A DNA stretch of 64,000 bases from Lates calcarifer (Eukaryota; Chordata; Actinopteri; Centropomidae), in contig NC_066838.1 of NCBI RefSeq assembly GCF_001640805.2, forward strand, positions 5,412,601 through 5,476,600, written 5' to 3'. The position numbers were made by a program, and so were the translations under genes. The notes under the pieces are model-generated. The model saw only the letters and a list, made by a program, of their open reading frames with translations, was not told where the DNA came from and did not search any database. Of this stretch, positions 1-12,245 are shown one piece after another; positions within the stretch are counted from its first letter, which is position 1; every line of letters begins with the position of its first letter.

Positions 1-399
1 CAGATATATATATTCTTTTACTTCTCCAGGACTACTGAAGAAGTGACAGAAAGAATACATCATCAACAGTCTGAATCCATGCCTGGTGGACTTTTTTCCA
101 GTCAATTTGAATAACTAAAATCCATGTCCCTATATTTTAGCCTCATCAGTATTCACAGCATTAAATGTGATGCAAATAATGAACTTCTAAAAGCGTAATT
201 TGCCTGGCATCAAGGGTGGCAAGGGAAGCAGCAATTTGGAGCTTGATTCTCCAACAGCCTGTGCCAGCACAACATCCTACGCTGCATGGAAAACTCACTT
301 TCAGCGAATCACAGAAACACATCTGATTACACACAACTGCTCCACTCTTTGCTTGGCCACTTCAAATATGCTGTCTAAAGTTTAAGAAGCAGGTATCTT

Positions 400-553
400 G
401 GCGCGCCCCCGTAGCCAAATGGTTGGGGTGCGTACCACGTGGGCTTAAGTGCCCTAAGCAGCTGGTCCCCGGATCAACTCCTGGTTCGGCTGGACCTTTA
501 CTGCGTGTCATTCCCTTGCTCTGTTTCCTGTCTCATCTCCACTATCTAAAAAA
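400..553 (+). mobile_element. tRNA-derived SINE
   Basis: The 5' part is tRNA-like. An A-box-like stretch (TAGCCAAATGGTTGG) lies near 412-426 and a B-box-like GGTTCGGCTGG near 484-494. They are followed by a tRNA-unrelated tail (ACTGCGTGTCATTCCC, then a pyrimidine-rich stretch) and a short A-rich 3' end. Target-site duplications flank it: AAGCAGGTATCTT at 387-399 and AAGCAGGCATCTT at 554-566, with one mismatch. The body and tail resemble tRNA SINEs common in percomorph fish; the family name is not assigned. The near-perfect duplication indicates a fairly young insertion. It lies in the presumed intron of the minus-strand gene that starts near 6.66 kb. Confidence 0.85.
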
Positions 554-3500
554 AAGCAGGCATCTTATCTGAATTTATAGAGGTAAAAAAAAATTCTCTG
601 GGGCAATAAGTCAGGTCTTTGTTGTGCTGCTTCAATCTATTAATTTAGGACTTGGCATACAGTATGTCGCTGTCACCTGAACAACAGTTCAGATTTGCTG
701 TCTGAGTTACCTCTGCAAAGTCAGACTGATGGTGATTTTAGTCTCTTGTTAAGCATTTAAGCTGTTCTCTGGCCACGTTAAGCCCTGCAGGGCCCTGCTA
801 AAAGAAAAGTGGGCCTCTGCTTTATCTTAAGTCAGTCTGACAGGTAAAATGGGTGCTGATGAACATTATCTGAAGGGCTAACTGGTCTTAGCTCTGTGCC
901 TGAAGGGATAGCCTGGCCACCATGGCAAATGATCAGCAGACTTAACGCCAATTTAGTTTGTAAAGATTTGGTTGAATTGATTAGGGGCAAAAGTAGGGAA
1001 ATAAGTATTCTAATATTTTCACTATCCCATGGCACATTGCATGGATTAATGCAATCCTAGAGTTACTGTGTGTGTTAAATGTACTGCTCAAAGCCAAAGA
1101 GCATAAATACTAAACACAGGCTTACTTATATTCAACCCATCCCATCCTGTATTCTTTAAACTACATGATATAACAATGCTTCTTGAAGAAACACTCCATA
1201 ACCAACCAGGCTATGAATTTCAACAATAAACTACCTAAAACTATATGTGTCTGTACACAACACAGAGGCAGCATGCAGCGTTTTGATTGGGAAACTATTA
1301 TCCAAACAGCCTTTTACTTCCAATGGTGAATACATTTTTGCTTCATGAGAATTGAAACTCTAACCCCATAAGTGTTCGTGTTGTGTTAAGCTAGCCTAGA
1401 CCACATCATGCTGTGATTTCTATGGTCTATGCCACTGTTTACCACCACCAATCCATTCAGATGTTGAACCCTGAGAACTTGGAATTCTGTGAGCAAGGGT
1501 TGTATGGTATTCTATGACCTTAAACTGTGAGGTGAGCCACTATTGACGTTTATCTCGCCAAACCCCTTAGGGGCTTCAAACAAAACCTAATCACACCAGC
1601 CACAACACCAGAGCCTTTGCTACATTTATGTTGTAGCTACACAACTACCTCTCATAAGGAATCCATTAGCCCCTATTTAGCACATTCACATTAAGGAGGG
1701 AGGAGGAGAGAAGGAGACTGTGGCTGTAGGAATAAAGGAATAATAAAAAAGGAGTAATCTGTTACATATGAATGTCATAAAGCAGACAAATGTCTGTTTT
1801 TCTCCTCTCTATTGCAGAGTTATTCCACACAACAGTGATTTAACCTCCTACATTTTGCTATTGCCAGCACCTGGTGTCTGGTAGGTCTTTCCTAAGGGAA
1901 AAACCTTTACCACACAGGGGGTGATGTGGTTTGTTTGAAATAAGCAGAGGAGAAACTGGTCAGTATGAACACCATGGTTTAACAGACAAAGGGAAAATTC
2001 AAGAGAAAACACAACAGAGTACTGAGCTGTTTGGATGACGACTTCAAATTTATCTCAATGGGTCTGCAATTGTATGCTATTGTGCTAGGCATGGGTCATG
2101 TCCTCTCTGTTAAAAGGGTACGGACTTAAAAATCTGTGATAGACAATACTATTGCTTTCTGTTGAGATGAGTTCTGTAGGAGGTAGAAAGAAGCTTGTGA
2201 TAAATTAGGTGTGTCAGATTTAGCATTTGGGTGAAAAAAAAGTACTGGATCAGATTCAGAATTGGCCAAATATTAGCAATTAAGAATTTAGGTGGTTGGG
2301 CCAATTTTGATCGGGACACATTACCTGCTGTTTTAAAACATCCTTCAGTTAAGCATGAGCCTCTGTCTGTGACAACAGATTGTTACAAGAATCTAAATGG
2401 GAGTGCAGATTTAACCAGAACCAGTATCCAAATATTTGTCTGAACTTGACTCAGGACCAGACCTCACCAAACCATCACCAGTTTCCCAAATATAAATATA
2501 AATAACTATAAACCAGTGTCTGTCAGAAACATACCTTCAAGTAATCACCAACTGTTGCTGAACATAGTTGACAAACAAAAGTATCATCTATCGGCCCTAC
2601 ACTTGTCAAAACTCTATTCTGTATCAGACAGAAAAGACCTACACACTCCACACAAAAATCCTACAGCTGATGCTTAAAGGACAGACTGGACAATGGCAAT
2701 GGCAGACAATGAAAACCACAATATTCTGTACTGGAGAGAACAATATTACATTACTGTCAGACAATATAATTTTGCCATACTGTTTATAATACAGTAGCTC
2801 TCCTGTGATATCTCTAGATATATGATTAATGTTGTAAACCACTGAAATGCTTTATGGCTGTGGTGGAATTGTTATGAGAGTCACTCTGATTCTCTGGTGT
2901 AACTTCTGAAATTGCTGCTTTATCTAACGTCTTCTTTTTGGGGTGCTGTTGGTTAGACCAAAAAAAAACAAAAAAAACCTATTTTTATAGACCAGACAGA
3001 CAGATAATCAATTAATCGATCGATCGATTTAAAAAAAAAAAATCAGAAGATTAATCCATAGTGAAAATAATTATTAGTAGCAGCTCTGCTAGTCCAAGTT
3101 GCAATCCAAGTCGAAATTATCAAAACATCATCCGCCCTTATTGCTTTGTCAGGTGTTGGTAAAACCAGTTTACAAAACCTAAAATGCCTATCCAAATCAG
3201 GGTAAAGGCTCACCTTATATCTTTTTTTAAAGGTCTGCTTCTAAGATCTTATAGGATGAAAGAAACAGTCTTGATGGTCTAGCAGTTGTTGTATCTCAGA
3301 TGTAATGAGACATTGCTGTAAAAAATCACTTTAAAAGCAAATAAGAAGCAGCTCTGACTTTAAACTCCATGAACTGAACAAAGACACTGGAAAATTTTAA
3401 CTCATAGCAAAAAAGTGTGTGAGTGTGCAAGCCTATTGGTGCAAACGTGTTAATGTGTGAGTGAGTGGGTGTGTGTACACTCACAAATGCACACAAGCAT

Positions 3501-5423
3501 TCCATATTGCCGGGAATTTGCTTATGTTTCAAAATAGTGTGCTGCACCTTGAGGCCCCCATGCATCTGTTATCATTTTACAACCTGCCTGTAACTCAGCA
3601 GAATACAAACCTCCTGAGCACAATGTGCTCCACTAAGCACCTCATTACAGACAAAGGTCCCACTGAGGTAATAGGTAGGTGGAAGGAACCTTTAATGAAG
3701 GAATCAACACAGCAAAGTGACAGAGTGATTGTCCCTTTCATGACAAAACCTCTCAATTTCCAGCATTTTCCAGACTCAGAACTGTGATGGACTGGACGTT
3801 GCCTCTGTGGATTCAGTGCATGGTGTACTGTGTGCCTCTTAGCCGGCAACATGAAACCATGAATTCTTGGAAATAAAAGGTTTTGGCCTCACAACAGTGG
3901 GAGGTAAGTGGTCAGTGAATCATGTTATTGCAGGTTGTAGAATGTGTGTTTACTCACAGTGTAGGAGAGCAGCAAACACTGTAAAATCCTGACGCTAAAG
4001 GCGCTAAAACAAGGCGAAAACAAACAAACAAACGAATAGCGGAACAAAACCACAATGTCGCAAAATAACTCCCATTCTTCAAAAACAGAACATTAACTTT
4101 CTAACCTCTTGGTGGTCAGTGCATCAAAGTTACCAAAGCTACATTGTCTTTCATCATATTCAGGGTAGTCAACACTACCAAAAAAAAAAAAAGGCTGGAA
4201 CAGTCCTTGCAATTCCAGCACAGCACTACAAACAGAGCAGTACAGCTACAATGTTTTACTTTTAACATTCCATGTCCAAATAGAAATATATATAAAAATT
4301 ATATGTATTATAATATAATATTATTATATTATATATCACATTATAGCTATGATCAAATAGATGTTTCATTTCTCCTCTGCCAAAAGAACCACTCACGGAG
4401 ATCAATCACAATGCTGCTATTTAAATAACATTTAAATAATTATCAACCCTCATTTGAAGCACTAAAGGTTATGTTTAGACTTCCGTCTCAAAGTGAAACA
4501 CATAAGCTGAAAATTCACTTCGAAGTAACACGTAATGATGAGCAGTCACCACTGAGGGGAAAGATGATTTGAGATCATCATCATCCACACAAACTGCACA
4601 TACAGCAAGGCAGTTTGGTCTACATTATGAATAATAAAATAGAACTGCATGCTGTACTGACACTGATAGTTGCTGTTATCTGGTAATACACGTGTTGGAT
4701 ACAATATAGAATAGAATAAGTTAACTTTTCACCATGCTGTACTGTCCATGTCTGTCTATGGTTACTAAAAGTCACACAACATTTTATTTTATTTCAACTG
4801 TAGCAACTGGCTGAGGGTTACCCATGTCCATTCTGCTCCACTCGGCTCCACGCTAATCTGTCCCTTTGTCCTCCCCGCCTTAAGAGGAGCAGCCTCCCCT
4901 CCACATCAGCCACTGACAACCTCCAGGAATGAGGACGGGCAACACCACCGTACACGTCCAAAAACCACATCACAACACGCATCCGCCTGTCACTTTACAC
5001 ATGCAGCCACAAACACACGTTGATGTAAACCGGTGTAATACCATTCAATTCGGTTTGTTTCCTATATCGGCGTTTTTGGATTTGCAGGGATTTGCGCACT
5101 GGCCCTGCTGCAAGCAGACATACACATGTGGAATGTGGAGGGAAGCACCCGCCTATAACAATAACACCACACACAAAACATAACCAGGACGAGGCTGGTT
5201 GAAAGTTTGCTGAAATGCGACATGAATCTGCAGTGTGAAATACCACGAGGCCTCAACGCACATAAACACGGTATAGCGAGGAAACAAAGAGAAAAGCTGC
5301 AAGATGTTTTTTTTATTTGTTTTGTTTTTTGCTAATGTGCAGCGGCTAGCTCATAACTTGCATGCTAACCCGAGTCTCTGGTGCGTTTCTGTCACAAAGC
5401 CAAACGAGTATATTCTCTCTTAC
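554..5423. other. presumed intron or spacer, no coding exon recognised
   Basis: AT-rich sequence with no exon that I can support. It contains short simple tracts: GACA/ATCG repeats near 2995-3030 and AT-rich runs near 4270-4340. If the minus-strand exon at 5424-5581 is real, this is its downstream intron, and the body of that gene lies left of the window. Confidence 0.4.
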
Positions 5424-5581
5424 CTGATGTGGCATATCAACCTTCACTTTGTGCAGTAGCAGAGGAGGGGGGCCCAAATGCTGGAGCCAGGTCGCCAAAT
5501 TTTCCGAGCCAGTGGAGTTGAAGGCGGCTTTTAACAACGTCCCCACGCTGAAAAAACTTTTTTCCTCGGTATAAAACAAAA
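5424..5581 (-). other. exon 2 of an unidentified minus-strand gene, mostly 5' UTR
   Basis: On the minus strand a pyrimidine-rich acceptor (TTCTTCTCTGTTGACAG) precedes 5581, and a consensus donor (CACATCAG|GTAAGAGA) follows 5424, giving a 158-nt exon. One frame is open through the whole exon (starting LFYTEEKSFF and ending KVDMPHQ). Its only ATG is 12 nt before the donor, at 5435-5433, so coding may begin MPHQ and continue in exons beyond the left edge. The open frame upstream of that ATG has no start codon even when joined to the upstream exon. I do not recognise the protein. It could also be wholly untranslated. Confidence 0.5.
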
Positions 5582-6568
5582 CTGTCAACAGAGAAGAAAG
5601 GAGGAGTGAATTAGGCAGGGCTATCTAACGGTCAGTCGGGGGCTGGGAATTGGGTAACGTTAGAGCCCCGATGACGTCCCGTTATTTCTTGCATGGACAC
5701 ACTGTCACGCCAAACGTCATTCAATAAATCTGGCAATTCAATAGTTGCCTTGCTCAAGCGGAGGTAAACACCTCCAAGAATAGGACTTCAGACCTTAGTC
5801 GAATCATTTCAGATCGTTTGGGACGTTCGCCACACAAGTTACACATGATGCAACACTTCATCCAAAATAAGTTTCAAGTTTAATAATTCCTCACACTGCC
5901 TGCTGCCCTCCCTCACTCCATATTTTGTTAAGGAAACGTGGGAGGCAAAAAAGCACAATCACAACGATAAAGTTAGCATGTCTAGTGACTTTACTACGCT
6001 TGCTTGGGAGTATGATTTCTGCCGATTTAAAGACCGGCTCCTCAAAATGTATGATACGTCTCAAGTCATGTCACTAGGTTTGCTCATATGCCAGCATGCA
6101 CGGCCATATTCAAATGCCACATTTTTAAAGGGAGTTTCACCGTTCCCCTCTTCTCCACACGAGCGGACAGAACGTTGACGGGGCTCGGACACTAGCTAAC
6201 AAAAACCCCACACGCAGTACCAGCGGTTACAATACGACAATGTCCTATAATTTTCACACACCGTGTATATTATTGTCTTACAGTAGCGGAGCGGCTGCGA
6301 AATGGCCTCTCTACAATGGCATTACGCCTAGGCTGACTGGGTACATTGTTTGAGTCAGTGGCATGTCAAAATATTGCAGCCCGCTAGAAAGCATTAACAA
6401 CAGCTAATGCTACAGTACCAGCAGCTCACTTTACTGGCCTAAAAAGCGTGTGCCTCTCGACCTAAAAGCACTTCTCAGCAAGAATGAAACGTGAAAGCGC
6501 CAAACACTACAGAGCTAATTCGGTGTTACAACACCTTTCACTACCTAAAGGTACAGGAAATAACTTAC

Positions 6569-6670
6569 AATTAATCCATGCGAAGAGCAACGTAAGCGAC
6601 TCTCAGTTAGTCCAGTTTTTTAGATCTGTATCAACATAGATGGACCGCACTTCTCAATGATCCCGCCCCC
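6569..6670 (-). other. probable non-coding first exon of the same minus-strand gene
   Basis: A consensus minus-strand donor (AATT|GTAAGTTA) ends an exon at 6569. The promoter motifs at 6.69-6.77 kb place the start near 6670; that end is approximate. The only ATG before the donor (ATGGATTAA) reaches a stop at once, so the exon is read as 5' UTR. It would splice to 5581. Confidence 0.45.
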
Positions 6671-6770
6671 ACGGTTTAGCAGTCAGGCATATCTATACAT
6701 ATATATAATCCTCCCGGTGTCCAATCACAGCTCTCCACTCTGGGATAGTGTCTGCGCCCATTGGTTGAGA
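6660..6770 (-). promoter_or_regulatory. promoter with CCAAT boxes and a TATA-like element
   Basis: An inverted CCAAT box (ATTGG) is at 6760-6764, a direct CCAAT at 6721-6725, a TATA-like tract (GATTATATATATG on minus) near 6698-6710, and a GC box (CCGCCCCC) near 6663-6670. The spacing fits a minus-strand start around 6670. The neighbouring 5.3-6.6 kb is richer in CpG than the rest of the window, as expected near a fish promoter. Because NF-Y sites work in both orientations, bidirectional activity cannot be excluded. Confidence 0.45.
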
Positions 6771-9001
6771 GGCTTATCAGTCTCGCGCTGAGTCTCCAGC
6801 TGTCTCTGTACCATATAGGGGTGTGTCGTGACGTAGCAGACAGCCCGATAGGTATTAAACAATTTAGCCCAAACTATAAGAAATCAAAATGCATCATTAA
6901 ATATAAAAATGATAACAACTATATTCTGGAGCTTGTGACGCTCCGTGCCTTTGCATGCCTGAATTTATAGGGACTGAAGAGATGGTGAAAAATGTCACTA
7001 GAATTATTGTTTTTCGTTTGGTTTTTCTTTTTGCCATATTTATGTAGCAAAAATTGTATTTAGAAATGTTTATTTTGAATGTCAAAGTTATTTCTTGTCA
7101 TGAATTATTCATAATTTACCTATACATAATATATGAAAGTTCCACCAACCTCTTCTCTCCCTTTCACCTCTCTGTCCTAGAAACCAGTGGTAACTGATAG
7201 TTTACACACACAAAGACCATAAGGAAGTTGGTGAAAACATTTTCACTGACCCACCAAACAACTGGCATGTGTCCACAGTGTATATATGGAGACACAGCAG
7301 AGATAATTTGTCTACTTGGTGGAAGAATTCAGAGGGAATGATAGGGCCCTGTGGTGCTATACTGTGTCACCCCTGGGAGGTTTTATTATAGCGCTTCAAT
7401 CACCACATTACCCAATCTTTAATTAGTAGTCATTCTCTTCTTAAAACCATCGCTTGTCATTTCCATGGATGGGCCAGTGCAGAGCGCCAGCCTGGAGGAG
7501 CTGGATTTGGGTGTCTTTTTTTATCAAGGGCACACAAACTGGACTTTAGGTTATTTGGCTGTTTTTCAACCAGTGACCTTTCAGGACAAGAAGGTTGTTG
7601 CTGGCAACGTGCCAGAGAGTAATCCATAACTTACTGCACATATCAGGCAGTGACAAAAATGAGACACGCAACATTAGCCCCAGATGGAAAAAGGACAACT
7701 GTTCTCTGCGAAAGGTCTAGGTTTTTTTTTTTAAAGCTTTAAAAAAAACTTTTCTGTGCTGGGTGAAAGGAGGTTTTAAAAAACACCCTCGTTATTTACG
7801 TGATATGTGACATGCTGTTATTACATGTTAAAAACAACCATGTCATCATGTTAAGTCCAGGTCTTCATTTTCTAAAGGCGGTGCAAATGAGTTCACAACT
7901 TGTACTGCTGCATGTCTAAGAATACATTTTCGCTGACTTGGATGAGGTTGTTGTAAAGAAGCAGAAATGTATCCATCACAGATGGAGTTTGATGTTGTTA
8001 CAGTTTCATCAGCAAAATTATCACAGTTGGCTGCATAGACAATCTACTCTGGCTAACAGCTACAATTTCACTGTAATCAGTGTTATTCAAATTCCTATGT
8101 ATTTTTATACTATACTATACTATACATTATACTGATTTACAGTATTATACTCTCTGCTATACTATACAAAACTATAATTTATTATAGCCTTATTTACTAT
8201 AATACATAATCACTCATGAACACAGTTTAATGTATCCCAGGTTGTACTGTGATGGCAAAAATCTATGAGGCAGGTTAACGTGATCAAATAAAGCCTTCAG
8301 ACTAGATACCACAAGTGAGAGATGACAAATGTTTGCGTGAGATTTAATCGAGTGAAACAACCTTTTTCTACTTTCTTTTTTCTGTCAGGCCTTTGCTTTA
8401 ATGTTACTTCTTCTGGCAATGACCTGCTGAAATAATTATGATGTTAATCTTATAAGACTAACCACTAAGTGCCTAAATGTGATTGTCAAACTTAACTGCT
8501 TGTTGGTTGTGGGCAAATATGTTATAATCGTACAACTGTAAATAAGTGATCAGACCAAGAGCCATTACAGCTTCAAGAAAGCTTTTTTAGTAACTCCAAT
8601 ACATGCATAAATCTCTTTTCAAAGCAGTATGGTTCTGTACAGCTCACACCTTACTGTCCCCTTGTAATATTTTTCTCCCTGTATACAGGGATATATGGTC
8701 TAATGTATAACACAGACACTAGAACTGAAAAACTGAGCATAAATCAGTTAGTTTTTATAGAATGAGTATACAAAAAGAAACTGTAACTGCATGTGAGCAT
8801 AGTCAACCTGCATATGTGATATTCACATGTGTAAGCGTGCATGATATTTTTCCTTTGCAGCCTGCCTGTGTGTGCATGTGCTGGAATCTAGGCCATCCCT
8901 TGTGGCTTTGTGTCTGAGAGGCGGATCAGTCTATATGAAGGGCAGCCAGGCATATGGGCGTGTTTGTGTGGGGGCATGCGCACACAGGATTTCATCCGCC
9001 A
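6771..9001. other. spacer, nothing recognised
   Basis: AT-rich sequence with only short open frames. There is a local CTATA-type simple tract near 8100-8170. No splice-site pair with an open frame was found. Confidence 0.4.
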
Positions 9002-9048
9002 GTGTGTGTGTGTGTGTGTGTATGTGAGAGAGAGAGTGAGAGAGACAG
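9002..9048. repeat. (GT)n microsatellite with an adjoining GA-rich tract
   Basis: GT dinucleotides run over 9002-9020, followed by a short TATGTG and a GAGA-rich tract to about 9048. Confidence 0.9.
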
Positions 9049-9254
9049 CATATACTGTATGAGGTACTTGGGTTGTCAAGGGGTGTTTCCACTGTGCATA
9101 CACACTACAGCATAACAGGAACAGGAGACATTCTCACTTAAAGTGTACAAACACAGACACACACACTTTCCCTGTTGCCCTCTCTTCCTCACTATCTTCC
9201 TTCTCGGAATCTCTCCATCTCACTTCAACGCCCCCACTCCCCCACCTCTTAACC

Positions 9255-9255
<1 letters not shown>

Positions 9256-9289
<34 letters not shown>
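9256..9289. repeat. (CA)n microsatellite
   Basis: Uninterrupted AC/CA dinucleotides, 17 units. The long plus-strand open frame across it is a by-product of the repeat, which reads THTHTH. Confidence 0.95.
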
Positions 9290-9291
<2 letters not shown>

Positions 9292-11160
9292 AGCACATAC
9301 ACACCACTTTCTCTCCCACTCACAGGGTGAGTCTAGGAAACAGCTGGAAAAGCAAATAGTCACAAGCAGGCCGAGCTCTGGCCCACTGGCTCTCACAAAT
9401 GACTGGACCTTTACTTGGATGAATGCAGTCCTCACACTGGCTTTTCAGCTGCAGTCAAAAAAGCACAAGGAATGGCGCAATTGCACAAACCTAAAGGAAT
9501 GCTGCAGCAGTTGGCAAACACACTCTTTGATCCACTTTGCAGTGTGCGGCAAGAAGATTGGTAGCAGTGTCATCCTTGTGTGCCACAAGTTTCTCAAGGA
9601 TATTTTGGCAGCTACGGCCACACAGAGGATCACACAGTCCAGGGAGGGTGCTGTCTCAGTCACAAACAGGCCTTTCCTCTGTCCCGATTTTAAACATGCA
9701 AGCTCCTCAGCTCTGCTTCATCTTCCAACTCCTTAACAATGTCATTATCAGCTTCCAACATCAATAAATGAGGGAATTTGATAGCGGAGCAAAACTGGAA
9801 CATGGGATCAGTAAGTCAGGAAATGCAGTACACTGTACCTACAGGAAGCCCTGTTTTCAGCTGACACAGTCCCCTTTGATTAAAACCCATAAGATTTCAC
9901 ATTGCGATATTATGAAGAGTGTTCCAGTATGGACTACATATACACACATTTATATGAAACTGAATGCAATAACAAATTATGGACTGCTTTTGTTGTTTTA
10001 TTTTTTTAACCTCATTTGGTCATGAAAAACAGTTAAAAACTAGATGCAAAACTAAATAGATGTGACATCTAAAATTGTTGAGAAAACCATTCTGGTTGAT
10101 ATTATACATTTTCAGTTGTTTGCATCATAACTTCCCAAATTCTTAGAAGACTGGTCCTCCACCCAACTCAGTTCTTCTGCCCTGTATGTGTTCCTACAAG
10201 AGGGAATACATCCAAAAGGCACAGGAATTAAATTTTTGGTCAGGAATGTGGATACATTAGGGATGTAACTTAGTAAGTATGCACAGTCCATTAATTCACT
10301 TAAATGTAATATAAACAAAGGAGTATTGAGCTTGTGCAGTCTTGCGCTCGTCCTGTTGTACCTCAGCACAAATTAACTGCATCTTCTCTGTTACGTCCTG
10401 TACTTGTTTTCTTTCTGTTTATTAAATGCAAAAGTCACATGCCTAATGTCAGTCTTATGTCTTTCCTGTTTCTTGGGGCAAATAACTCTGTACATGTGAC
10501 ATTTCCTGAGGAAGTGATGCAGCTTGAAATGCATCAACTGTACACAATATGCTGTGTGGTCACCGTGCCTCTAAAACTCATTATATTTGTGCATCCTCTG
10601 AGCAGTTCAAAACACTTGCTGTTGCATTTATGAGAATTCCACTTTTTCTTTGCCATAATAAAATCGAAATATTTGATGAACTATATTAAAATCTGAGTAA
10701 ATACCATCATATGTTTTGTTTTATATCCACTAGGCGAAGGGGGAAATGTATTTGATGGATTATTTCCACTCATTTCAGCTCTTCAGGAAGCGTTTAATGT
10801 GAAGTGGCTGGGTTGGAGAGGATACACACCCAGCACCGACACTTTCAGACAGACTGAGTGCAGCCCACTGCACACAGCTACAGTCATAAATTAGCTCTAT
10901 CATAACACACCACCTGTGTATAGCAAGTGTCAGCCAAAATACTTTCAGTACAGTGTCCCTAGAAATGAATAGGAGAAAACAGGTTTTATTTCTGAAAAGA
11001 AAAAATGGAAGAATATATGCTCCTTTTCTTTATTTTCAGAATAAAGGCATATTTGCGTTCCTTCATTGCTGACATATAGCACTATAATACATTTATTAAA
11101 AATTCCAGATCCTTTCCTTGAATAAAAAAAAAGTAATATTACAATATAAAATATTCCATT
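9290..11160. other. spacer, nothing recognised
   Basis: Open frames here lack homology I can recognise and have no supporting splice signals. No repeat family was recognised. Confidence 0.35.
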
Positions 11161-11164
11161 ACAA

Positions 11165-12245
11165 GTCAAATTACTTCATTCAAAATTCTACTTAAGTAAA
11201 AACACAGAATCATTGCAGGTAAAATGCATTTAAAATATCAAAAGTAGAGGTACTTTTTATAGTATGCCTATTTTTAAATTGTTAAATTGGTGTTTCATCA
11301 GTTTCAGTGACTGATTTTAAAGGTCTTCATGGTCTTTCACAGACCTACGTGGCAGACATTTGTCCAGAGTAGGCAACACATATAATGGTCTTTTATCTAT
11401 TTTAACCAGTTTTATTTAACTGTATTCATTCATTATTTTTAGAAGTTATCATTATTTTAAAAACGTTTTCTGGGTTTTACTTATACTCTTACACATATGT
11501 ATCAATCTAAAATTATTTTACTATTTACATTTGAACTGTCTTATTATTATTAGCTTGTCAATCGTATGTAAATCACTTTGAGTTGCACTAAACTGCATGA
11601 AGAAAAAAATGTCCTCTGTGACTGTTATTTCATGTTACATTATTAAATTTAAGGTGAATCCTGAATCTGTGAGTGCATTTTAATGTTGTGGCTGTTGTTT
11701 CGATGTAACTGATTTTAACTACTTTTTATAGAATTAGGTGGTTTAGTCCAGTGGTCCAATTTAAGGGCTGGGCCCCTCTAGTGGGAAAGAAAAGAAGAAA
11801 ACAGAAGAGAGAAAAAAAGATCAGCAACACAAACTTACATTTTTTTTATTGATTCATTATTTATTTTTTTTTACCATTTTGTGCCTCAAGCTGTTTTTGA
11901 TGAGACAAATGATCTGAGAAGTTTATAGAGGAAATCATTTTTTTGGTGTAATTGCTAACAACATATGGATTTGTGAAACATGCAACAAGGAGCCAAAGAT
12001 AGACAGAATAGTTTTGTCAAGTGTCACATGCCGAAAAGACAGGGAATCCCCGTTTTAAGATCAAAAATAAAAACGCATTGTATTTTATAAACTTAGCTAC
12101 AAATAAAACTATTTTGTGTGTAAAATCTTAGTCAAAAAAAATGACTGTAACTGTCAATATAAATATAGTGGTGTATTAAGAAAATTATTTCCGTTGAATG
12201 TGTGGTGGAACTATCGTAGATAAAGTAGCAAAACATTCCACTACA
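11165..12245 (+). repeat. diverged, interrupted interspersed repeat
   Basis: Pieces in consistent order match an interspersed family I know from other percomorph genomes. They are an ACTTAAGTAAAAA / ATCAAAAGTAGAGGTACTTTT block near 11,190-11,265, GTGACTGTTAT near 11,617, GCATTTTAATGTTGTGGCTG near 11,674-11,695, TTTTAACTACTTTTTATAG near 11,713-11,731, and GTGTGTAAAATCTTAGTC followed by AACTGT and AGTAGCAAAACATTCCAC at 12,115-12,243. Stretches near 11,290-11,600 and 11,760-12,090 do not match and may be insertions. No coding capacity. The family name is not assigned. Confidence 0.5.

Noticed and set aside
9143..9736. 197-codon plus-strand open frame
   Set aside because: It runs through a CA microsatellite (Thr-His repeats) and has no recognisable domain, codon bias or splice context.
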